This document shows positions 47,092-56,001 of a stretch of 64,000 nt of DNA, one piece after another (within the stretch, counting starts at the first letter, position 1; every line of letters begins with the position of its first letter). The translations under genes were made by a program, and so were the position numbers. The notes beneath the pieces are model-generated. The model was not told where the DNA came from and ran no database searches. It saw only the letters and a list, made by a program, of their open reading frames with translations. The stretch is from Orychophragmus violaceus (taxonomy: Eukaryota > Streptophyta > Magnoliopsida > Brassicales > Brassicaceae), in the NCBI GenBank assembly GCA_030180135.1, contig CM058237.1, forward strand, positions 44,926,689 to 44,990,688, in the 5' to 3' direction.

Positions 47092-47632
47092 ATGCCATTT
47101 TTGATGGTACGAGTGTATGAATGTGTTGTGAATATTGAACACTTCTTCACCTTTGGTCGTTACAATGATGATGTAAAGTTGGACCTAGTTCCACTATGTT
47201 TACAAGGTTAAGTAGTTTCCTTGAATTATGCTTCCGGGAGGTTTTTAGTTGGGAAGATTTTAAACAAAGGATGGTAGTACGATTTGCAGAAAGATTGATG
47301 ATGAACCTGGTACATGTTTATTTCAAATCAAACAAACATGAACGGTGGATGAATATGTCACAAAGATTGAGGATCTGTCAACTCGGGTTGTGGGATTTGA
47401 GGATCAACATCTTGAAAGATTTTTCTACAATATACTTACTCAATATATGAAAGAGGTTATTCAAATGAAGGATCTTCAAGGCCTTCCCAATTACATTGAT
47501 GCAGTGTTTCATATGGATATATACTAGTGCTTTTTGTAAGGTGGTTGATGGTGCTACTATAGTGTTCTCATCATCAACATAATTTCACAACTGCCCCTAC
47601 GAAGACAACTAGTCTTTACTACAACTAATTAT
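47092..47632 (+). pseudogene. Element H: Ty3/gypsy gag relic, cut by element C
   Basis: MPFFDGTSVYECVVNIEHFF, FGRYNDDVKLDLVPLCLQG, then (after a stop and frameshifts) FSWEDFKQRMVVRF, VDEYVTKIEDLSTRVVGFED and LPNYIDAVFHMD follow a typical plant Ty3/gypsy gag in order. The relic stops at 47632, where C inserted. Its downstream protease is found beyond G at 62149, so H once spanned C, the non-LTR insert and G. Confidence 0.75.
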
Positions 47633-48790
47633 TGATAGGTCAAGAATTATCCCTATTCTAACTGCAAGTGCACAGTGATGTAGTTGTAGCACTTAGGGTA
47701 TCGAATCCACAGGGACTCTGGTCAACGATAGATTTAGAACGATCAAGTTAAAACTAGGAGAAAGCAATATGGGAAAGCAGTAAATCAGCAAGCAGAAAGT
47801 AAATAGCAGCGAGTTGTGAGCAAGGAAGCGAAGTGTTAAGTCTAGGAAGTTCTCAGGAAATCAGGAACACAAGCAATCAATCAATCGGGATCTAATCAGA
47901 AACTGTTCTAGAACTCAAAACACAGATATAGAATTAACCAACTCTCGTTGCGAGAATTCTCTAAGTCTAAGTGCAGCAATCCAAATCTCTTTGCAATTAC
48001 TAACAGATTAAACCAGCTTTAATTCCAAGTTTGATATGTTCACAATTAAACTAAACCAAATCTCTTTGCGAGTAATTTAATTGCTCATCTAGGTTCTTTC
48101 TAGCTAATTAACCAACTGTCATTGCATCAATCAACCTAACATCATAAATCTGGATAGCTACTTCAGATTAAGCATTAAGAACAATCCTAGATGAAGAACT
48201 AGCAAGTATGAATCCCTACAGATTGATTAAACTATAATTCCATGAAATCCCTAATGAGAATCCCTAAACCTAACAGGTAAACTACTCAGACATAATCATC
48301 GAAACAGAAAACATCATGAATAGAAAACCAAATATCATATAACAGAATAAAGAACTGGGGTTCGAAATCAAGTCTCTTTCGAGAACAAGATCTGCCCCTA
48401 AAACTCTCTCTGAATAAAAATAAAGCGTAGCCTAAACAAGTGGCTAAAAACCCTAATATATAGTCTAAAACACGTCTTGGGCTTCTGTGTAAATATATGG
48501 GCTTTTCTGCAATATCAGCATTCTTCATTAAACCGCCGAGTCTGGCCCATCTCGCATATGCAACGATCGACACCAAAGGTGTGTCGATCGATGCAGCTCT
48601 GAAATATCGACAGTGAACTCTATCTCTCGGCCAACTACTCCAAAAAGCTCCAGAAAGTGCCATAATCACCAATTCCGCTCCAAATGTGCTTGTACCTAAC
48701 AAACACCTGAAAAGACTCTAAAACATAGTAAAAGACTCGATAAATAAGATATATACCATGGTTAAAAGCCCTAAAATCCATGGTATATCA
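47633..48790 (-). repeat. Element C 3' LTR
   Basis: Begins tgataggtcaagaattatcc and ends ggtatatca. Palindrome pair at 48560/48581. The ORF 48286-48702 minus lies within the LTR and recurs in the other LTR, so it is not taken as a gene. Confidence 0.92.
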
Positions 48791-50136
48791 ACTCCCCCAC
48801 ACTTAGCTCTTGCTTGCCCTCAAGCAAGTAAAGAACCAAAACATGGTGAAGAGGTTTGAAAACTTTCAGAAACTCTTTTCATCTTCGAAGCAACAACACT
48901 CAGATTCCCCTTAGTAATCCACTGAAAGATTCACATGCAAGACATCAAGACCAACATATACTTCCCCCACACTTAGCAACTGTCCTAAGTAAACTCCACA
49001 ATCACATTCATGCATTCAAATTCTCCCTACTGACTTCTGCAAGTATTTAAGTGCCGTCTCACCTAAGGAGTATCGATCAAAGGCACATGGACTCTTACCT
49101 TATCAGCTCTAGACCACCATACTATCTTTCTCTAGTCCCTTTCTTCTCTTTTCCCTTCCTTAGCATTCTGATTTTTCCCCATTGGGTATCATTTTTTTTT
49201 TTTTTATCAGTGCTCTTCCTGTTAAGGGGTGTACCTTGGACACATTCCATGGATGCACAGGATATGAAAGTTGTAGCTACCATTCCCATGACCACTTCGG
49301 AGTTACTAACTCATCCTCAGTTTATTATCTTTTTTTTTATGGAAGGGGAGAAGGGAACTAAATAGGACAGGTTTACAGGCTGTGTCAGAACTAACAAGGG
49401 AATCCGACACAAAGTATACCAAGCCCTTAGGTGAGAAATCTAAGTCAGTATTAAGTTTGAAGTCAGTAAAAGGATCCTCTGATACCTGAAGTGATATGGG
49501 TGTCCTCAGTAGGTTGATCCATGTCTGGGTTTTCTAATAGTCAGAGATAATCTGCAGTTTCATCCCAGTGGTTACTTAAGTTCCTGCAAGTGCTCTTAAT
49601 CTTCTCAAAAAATCATTGTTTCCTACTTAAACTGATTTTGACTCGATAAAACAAATTTTTGAAAATTGGACTGACTCTTAAGAAACAAAAGCGTGCGTCA
49701 GTAGCTCATCCCCCACACTTAAAACACATTGTCCCCAGTAGTGTCAAGCTTAGGGTTGGTGAGAATAAATAATCAAATCGAAACAATCCGAAAAGTTGCA
49801 GAACACGTACCTTACGTCGCCCTGTGTCGATCGATGCCACAAGGGTGTCGATCGATGCAAGGCGCATTTGCTCGCGGTTATGTGAATAACTGATGTCGAA
49901 ACCGCAATTGATTCGGTAAACCGTAAATCGCAACTGCATCGACCTATGCACTAGGTGTGTCGATCGATGCAATGCGATTTTGCCTGTTTCTCAAGCCTTT
50001 GAACACACAAAAACAGAAAAATTAAAAACACCAAATCAAATTGAAAAACGAAAACTAAAACGAACCTAACAGTGGGTTGCCTCCCACTCAGCGCTTTTTT
50101 AAAGTCAGTAGCTTGACTATGGGATAGAGATTGAAC
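48791..50136 (-). other. Element C 3' noncoding region
   Basis: Polypurine tract at the left edge, the block conserved with A and B at about 48955-49570, and palindrome pairs at 49824/49845 and 49936/49957. Confidence 0.75.
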
Positions 50137-51429
50137 TCATGGCGGTTTCAACAGAGACTTTGAGTGTCTCTGTGAATATCTCTTCATCCAAGGAGGTGTA
50201 TAGGCTTTCAGATCATGAGGCTTCCCAAGGAATGAAAAAACAGCATCAGGGCAGGAGCAAAGCTTGGGTGGTACACTGCGTTTTCCTGCATTCAAAACAA
50301 TGCGGTCAGGAGGTTTAAGCTTAGGTGATTTATATCTTATCTTTGGTGTAGATCTGATGTCTGGAGCTTTCTGCTTATGAGTAGTTGCAGGTACTGAAAA
50401 TGTTAGAGCAGGTTCAAGAGGAACCGCCATCTTCTTCTCTCCACTATCAGATACTGTAGTTCCACCAATCTGAACTTCTTCTTTCAGATCACCATCAGTG
50501 GAGATCATCTTCTTTGCATGAACTCGCGAAGCTTCGGCTGGTGGAGTTTCATTCATCTTCTTATCCATCACTTTCATGCAGTTAGCCACTTCTATCTCTT
50601 GTTTAGAGGGTTTAGGAACCTTAGGATATGGCACAATGGGCTTGTAGACTCGTTCTGGGACTGTTGCAGGCTTCTGGTCTCGTCTGCGATCTGTGTCGAT
50701 CGATGCAGTAGGTGTGTCGATCGACACAAGGCGATTATGTTTGTCGTAAGAACTCGAAATTGCCGTCAGAACTGCGTGTCGACCGACACTAAGGGGGTGT
50801 CGATCGATGCATGTCTCAGACAGACAATATTCATCCAGAAAATCCGATATTATGCTCTCTTCTTCACCTAGCAACTCCATCTCATCTCTTAAGGTCACAG
50901 CTTTGATGGATCCGTACTGTTCAGCTTTCCTAGCTTCATTATGCCTTTGTATTGCTCCAGCTGTTTGTTGAACTTGGACATCTAGCTTCTTCACATGTGT
51001 GCTCAAAGATTCAAGCTTTCCATTCAGATTTTTATGCATAGCGTCCAACTTCCTGTCGAAGTCTACAGCAATCTTGGTCTGATCCTCTAGTAACTGCTCC
51101 ATCATAGATTCCATCTTGCTCTTATAAGCATTAGCAGCAGGAGGTGTCTAATATGAGGACGATCCATAGGTTCTCTGATAAGAATTACCTTGCTGATTAC
51201 CGAACATGTTTCCTTGGAATCCAGAGCTATTGATGTAGTTCAAATCTTCTTCCTGCTTCTCCAACAACTGCTCCATCATGCTCATCAGCTTATTAGACTG
51301 TGTATTGTGAGGAGGAACAGGCTGATATGATGGAGATTCATAATCTCTGGTGAATGAATAGGAACCATAGCTTCTGCAGAACGAGTTATTCTGCTGATTT
51401 TCCAACATCTGTTCCATCATTCCCATCAT
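50137..51429 (-). pseudogene. Element C gag-linker-like ORF with one TAG
   Basis: Same protein type as in B. The first ATG is at 51429-51427 (MMGMMEQMLENQQNN) and the frame runs to 50137, interrupted only by TAG at 51150-51148 (GSSSY then TPPAA; A and B have Gln or His there). It has three MMEQ-type repeats, the GFQGN segment and the C-terminal YTPPWMKRYSQR. The gag core and protease are missing. Palindrome pairs at 50693/50714 and 50776/50797 are embedded, again in two reading frames. Confidence 0.75.
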
Positions 51430-51440
51430 TCTTTCGCAAT

Positions 51441-51502
51441 GTGTCGATCGATGCAAGCTCGAGAATGCAACGATCGACACACAGGACCGTGTCGATCGTT
51501 GC
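51441..51502. repeat. Palindrome cluster in element C leader
   Basis: Sites at 51441, 51467 and 51489 (steps 26 and 22). Compared with B, one site appears to be missing. Confidence 0.85.
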
Positions 51503-51646
51503 AGGGCGATTACAGGCGTACCTGAAACACAAGAAACAAAAGAAAAAAAATTAGTGATAAAAACAAAAAACGAAAAACCTAGTCTAAACCCTAAGTTCAA
51601 ATCTATCGGAGACTCAAAAGAGTCCCCGGCAACGGCGCCAAAAACT

Positions 51647-52801
51647 TGATAGGTCAAGAATTATCCCTATTCTAACTGCAAGTGCACAGTGATGTAGTTG
51701 TAGTACTTAGGGTATCGAATCCACAGGGACTCCGGTCAACGATAGATTTAGAACGATCAAGTTAAAACTAGGAGAAAGCAATATGGGAAAGCAGTAAATC
51801 AGCAAGCAGAAAGTAAATAGCAGCGAGTTGTGAGCAAGGAAGCGAAGTGTTAAGTCTAGGAAGTTCTCAGGAAATCAGGAACACAAGCAATCAATCAATC
51901 GGGATCTAAACAGAAACTGTTCTAGAACTCAAAACACAGATATAGAATTAACCAACTCTCGTTGCGAGAATTCTCTAAGTCTAAGTGCAGCAATCCAAAT
52001 CTCTTTGCAATTACTAACAGATTAAACCAGCTTTAATTCCAAGTTTGATATGTTCACAATTAAACTAAACCAAATCTCTTTGCGAGTAATTTAATTGCTC
52101 ATCTAGGTTCTTTCTAGCTAATTAACCAATTGTCGTTGCATCAATCAACCTAACATCATAAATATGGATAGCTACTTCAGATTAAGCATTAAGAACAATC
52201 CTAGATGAAGAACTAGCAAGTATGAATCCCTACAGATTGATTAAACTATAATTCCATGAAATCCCTAATGAGAATCCCTAAACCTAACAGGTAAACTACT
52301 CAGACATAATCATCGAAACAGAAAACATCATGAATAGAAAACCAAATATCATATAACAGAATAAAGAACTGGGGTTCGAAAAGTCTCTTTCGAGAACAAG
52401 ATCAGCCCCTAAAACTCTCTCTGAATAAAAATAAAGCGTAGCCTAAACAAGTGGCTAAAAACCCTAATATATAGTCTAAAACACGTCTTGGGCTTCTGTG
52501 TAAATATCTGGGCTTTTCTGCAATATCAGCATTCTTCATTAAACCGTCGAGTCTGGCCCATCTCGCATATGCAACGATCGACACCAAAGGTGTGTCGATC
52601 GATGCAGCTCTGAAATATCGACAGTGAACTCTATCTCTCGGCCAACTACTCCAAAAAGCTCCAGAAAGTGCCATAATCACCAATTCCGCTCCAAATGTGC
52701 TTGTACCTAACAAACACCTGAAAAGACTCTAAAACATAGTAAAAGACTCGATAAATAAGATATATACCATGGTTAAAAGCCCTAAAATCCATGGTATATC
52801 A
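51647..52801 (-). repeat. Element C 5' LTR
   Basis: Partner of 47633-48790. Palindrome pair at 52571/52592. Confidence 0.92.
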
Positions 52802-53013
52802 ATTATATACTCTAAACAATAATAAATAAAGTACTATGGAGGTTACACAACAGAAATAAAATATTCCACCTTAACGTTTTTTTTTGTCACTGAACTTTCA
52901 TTAATTTAAATCATCCAAAATAAAAGATAGGAGGGAGTACACTCAAACCTCTTTGATTACAATGATATACATTAAAAGCATGAAAAATTAATAAAGATAG
53001 ATGATTAAGTGGA

Positions 53014-53172
53014 TCATATCTCTTTTCAAAAGGAGATGAAAGTAAGAAGGATCTCTCCCTAGAAAGAAAGGAAAATGGTAGGGATCTCTCCTCAAAAGAG
53101 GAGGAAAATGGTGATGATCTCTCCTCAAATGAAGAGGAAAGTGATAAATATCTCTACTCATAAGAGGAGGAA
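53014..53172 (-). repeat. Tandem 33-36 bp units near the 3' end of the insertion
   Basis: Four imperfect units of gatctctcctcaaaagagga plus ggaaaatggt. Each contains a small inverted repeat (ctcctcaaaagaggag). Confidence 0.7.
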
Positions 53173-53891
53173 AATGCTTGGTTATCCATCTCCAGATTAA
53201 TCAAAGAACGTAATACAGTACCGAGATGGGCTTGAGACCCTGATGTTGGGTGGTTGGAAGCCATGAAATGTGAGATGGGCCAAGCGATCAAGAGAATAAA
53301 GAATCCAGCCCACTGGTTTAAATTAGTAACCAGAGTTAAAAAGCAATTGGGCCAGGCCCACTGGAAGAATGTGCCGGCTGCAGGGGAAGAGCGACTGTCA
53401 GAGAGAGCTTGACTAGAGATGTCTTTGTCGGAGGAGCACCTATGCCATCCTTCAAAATAGCTCTTCGAGAGATCTTGACCAGATGTTATGAATTTAAGGG
53501 GACTAGGCAAAGAACATCTGACTGGAGAGGCGGCGAGAGCAGAGATGATATTCACCGAACCGGTAGATCGGCCAAATCTCATCCGCTGATGGCCAGAGTC
53601 AGATGGAGGAGCAGCAGACATGAAAGTTCTTGGTGAAAAGGGGAGAGTCGTGGATTGAAAATCGATCTTCTTCCATGGATTGAGCAGATCTGAGGAGCTT
53701 GGCGAAGAGAAGGTGAGATAGATTCTCAACTGTCCGGCGGCGAGTTCGGTGGCGGATCCGGAGGGACTGGCGGTTGCGAGAGCTCCGTCGATTTGAGAAG
53801 GATCAAGTCTCGGGGCTCCGGGAGAATAAAAGTCATGTAAAGAGTGTCCGCCGTTGGTTTGTGAACTGAGATTAAGCCAGTGAAGGAGCAA
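53154..53891 (-). CDS. Unrecognised 245-codon ORF in the non-LTR insertion
   Basis: An open frame read on the minus strand, Ser/Pro-rich at the start (PSQIDGALATASPSGSATEL) with a hydrophobic stretch near the end (WAGFFILLIAWPISHFMA). I recognise no domain. It may be the frame of a retrocopied transcript or chance. No start-site evidence beyond the first ATG-like position. Confidence 0.3.
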   Translation of the reverse strand: MLLHWLNLSSQTNGGHSLHDFYSPGAPRLDPSQIDGALATASPSGSATELAAGQLRIYLTFSSPSSSDLLNPWKKIDFQSTTLPFSPRTFMSAAPPSDSGHQRMRFGRSTGSVNIISALAASPVRCSLPSPLKFITSGQDLSKSYFEGWHRCSSDKDISSQALSDSRSSPAAGTFFQWAWPNCFLTLVTNLNQWAGFFILLIAWPISHFMASNHPTSGSQAHLGTVLRSLINLEMDNQAFSSSYE

Positions 53892-54200
53892 GGATTCAAC
53901 GGCGGCAAGTGATTAGATGGCAGAGGAAGAGGTCCGGATGATCGATGCAGCTTCCTAGCTTGTGAAAGTTCATCACCGAACGGTGCGACAGGTCTTCGGT
54001 GAATCCCATGTAGGGTACCGAGAATGAGAAGCCTATCTTCTCAGGCAGCAGTTCCGGCGAAGGTAGCTTGACGTCCTAAAACCATGGTGGATTGGAGGAG
54101 AAGATGAGCGGTGTCTGGGAAACTGTGCCAGAGAGAAAAGGTATCTAGGGCTACCTCCACTCGGTTCGGTTTCACTTGGTTCATATACCACCTTAACGTT

Positions 54201-54508
54201 CATTCCCAAAACCACATCAGAAATATTCAAATGATGAGTTGGATTCCATAAGAAGATAAGGAATTTGTTTAAGTGCGGTAACAAGTGATCAATAAGTACA
54301 TTAAAGAGTTTGTACCAATAAAGAGTTACAAAAGTTAGCAGTCATTAATGGGTTAAAATCGGAGCTGTTAGATGATGACATTGATAAGAATCAAGCACCT
54401 CAACTATCAATTACTTCAGAATTCAAAAAAAAGTCTTGACACACATTTTTTGGAATCCATTTGTGTAAGACCAAAAAATTACATGGTTGAATGGCAAATA
54501 CAATAGTG
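54201..54508 (+). pseudogene. Element H gag-protease linker relic
   Basis: Degenerate sequence in which HTFFGIHLCKTKKL and then ANTIV lead into LLDSGASQNFIS at 62149 once G is ignored. It joins the H gag part to the H protease part. Confidence 0.5.
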
Positions 54509-54513
54509 ATAGT

Positions 54514-55150
54514 TAAAGGATTGTTTAGTGTTTGTCCTGGTTTAATTCTGTCAGATTAAACTCAACTAAACATATTGGATCTAGGTTCGCATTCAGAATC
54601 ATAAAGGGATCTCAGTAATACCTTGTTTATGCAGCGGATTAGAGAGGTATCGTCAGAGATCAGCAGAACCGCCAAGGGACAGCTCCTCCAGAGGTTCACA
54701 CACGCACACTTCAGGAAAAATGGCTGCTAGACCAGAGAGAGAGGGAGGCGCAGAGAGAGAGGAGAGGCGCAGAGAGAGTTGAGGGAAAGAGAGCTAGGTT
54801 TAGTTTTAGTTATAAAACTCTTGTCTAGTTCTGTTGGGCTTTTGGGCCCAAATCCCAATCTGATTAAATCCCTTAGATTTAATCAGGCCCCTTTATTCTC
54901 TCTAAGTACAGTAAATGCCTGGCACTTTTACCGTACTTCTGCTGAACCATTCCCTTATAGTTTTCCTGTTAGCTTAGGCGTGTGACCCATATGGGATCAT
55001 ATAATAAAGGTAATAAATCCAAGACTTACAGATCATGAGCGGACTCTAGCAAGCCATCATGACCCCCAGTATTATATGACTTATGTCTGATCATTGACAT
55101 ACTCTTACTTTCTAGAGACAGTACAGAGATTACTGGACATAATTCCAACA
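54514..55150 (-). repeat. Element G 3' LTR
   Basis: Starts taaaggattg where the partner has tgaaggattg, and ends attccaaca. On the minus strand the neighbouring caagtgggagat is the polypurine tract. Confidence 0.93.
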
Positions 55151-56001
55151 ATCTCCCACTTGTACTGGAATCTCTGTATTCATATTCCTTTTCTCTCAAT
55201 ATCTCGATTAGTCATAAGGCAATATGAGTGTCATCCTTATAAAGCCTAATCATGTTCATCGGACTCTGATTTGATACTGACAATCCAAACGACTCGGGAC
55301 AGTCCGTTTGAGCATAACCATGCATTTTCCAGTATTAAAATCTCCGATTGGCCTAGAGATATTCACTCCATTTATATTGGAGGGACAAATCCCGTCTTGT
55401 TCCATCACTGTAAACTACTCATTTCATAATACACCCAAACAAGGTCCTTATAACTATCGCTTAACGACAGCGTTAGACAATGATCAAAGCGCATCAGTTC
55501 ATGTGCAGTCACATGCATGCGAACTCAGGTCTAAGGACTATACTCTATAGTCGTAGTAAGAATCTCTTATGACACAGATATAAATATCCTGAAGAGTTCT
55601 TATAAGCGGGTCATGTCCGGTCGTATGTACCCCAACATACACCTATGTACTGACTTTGATGCCGTGCATCCATGACATCCTGAGACTTTGTCATAAGTCA
55701 CATACCAATCTAGTCTCACGCGGTTGTTGGTGTTCCAATTTCAACAACCTTCGACTAGGGACAGGATGATATAAGCCATCTATCAAATATAGGGTCTCAT
55801 GATCAAGCTAAATGACTTCGATGACTCAAGATCAAGTCACTTACTTCGATGACCTATAAAATGGTTTATATCATTTTGGAACGATTATTTCATCACAGTT
55901 AAAATAATCTTGAAATAATAATTTTATTAAACATCTTAAAATGTTTTACAAGAACATATCAATAACTAAATAAAGTCCTCAAACTCCCACTCAAATTTAG
56001 A
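55151..56001 (-). other. Element G 3' noncoding region
   Basis: About 850 bp between the pol stop and the LTR, closely similar to F 24553-25390 and recognisably to E 34290-35108. The antisense ORF 55308-55550 is repeated in F but is not supported as a gene. Confidence 0.75.

Larger units (their letters stand above)
47628..52806 (-). mobile_element. Element C: deletion-derived tRNA-Asp LTR element
   Basis: LTRs 47633-48790 and 51647-52801 (1,158 and 1,155 bp, about ten differences plus a 3-bp indel). TSD attat at 47628-47632 and 52802-52806. Minus orientation, tRNA-Asp primer site at 51623-51640. Same plan as B: no gag core, protease or pol. Six exact palindrome pairs. Inserted in relic H. 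Confidence 0.93.
52866..54200 (-). mobile_element. Poly-A-tailed non-LTR insertion (LINE-like or retrocopy)
   Basis: ccaccttaacgtt flanks it at 52866-52878 and 54188-54200. On the minus strand the body ends agttcagtgac followed by an A-run abutting the duplication. The tail and target duplication show reverse-transcribed insertion by the LINE machinery. The interior has no recognisable endonuclease or reverse transcriptase, so it is a truncated or internally deleted LINE, or a retrocopied transcript. It is inserted in relic H. Confidence 0.8.

Noticed and set aside
48286..48702. ORFs inside the C LTRs (also 52402-52713) as genes
   Set aside because: They occur in both LTR copies, start without a convincing ATG context and include the palindrome pair; no motif.
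10397..51502. CRISPR-like reading of the repeated 14-mers
   Set aside because: Spacers are short, not unique in the CRISPR sense, sites are scattered through plant LTR elements, and there are no cas genes.
51148..51657. Long N-terminal extension of the C ORF into the LTR
   Set aside because: There is no ATG upstream of 51429 in that frame, and the region contains leader palindromes and the primer site.
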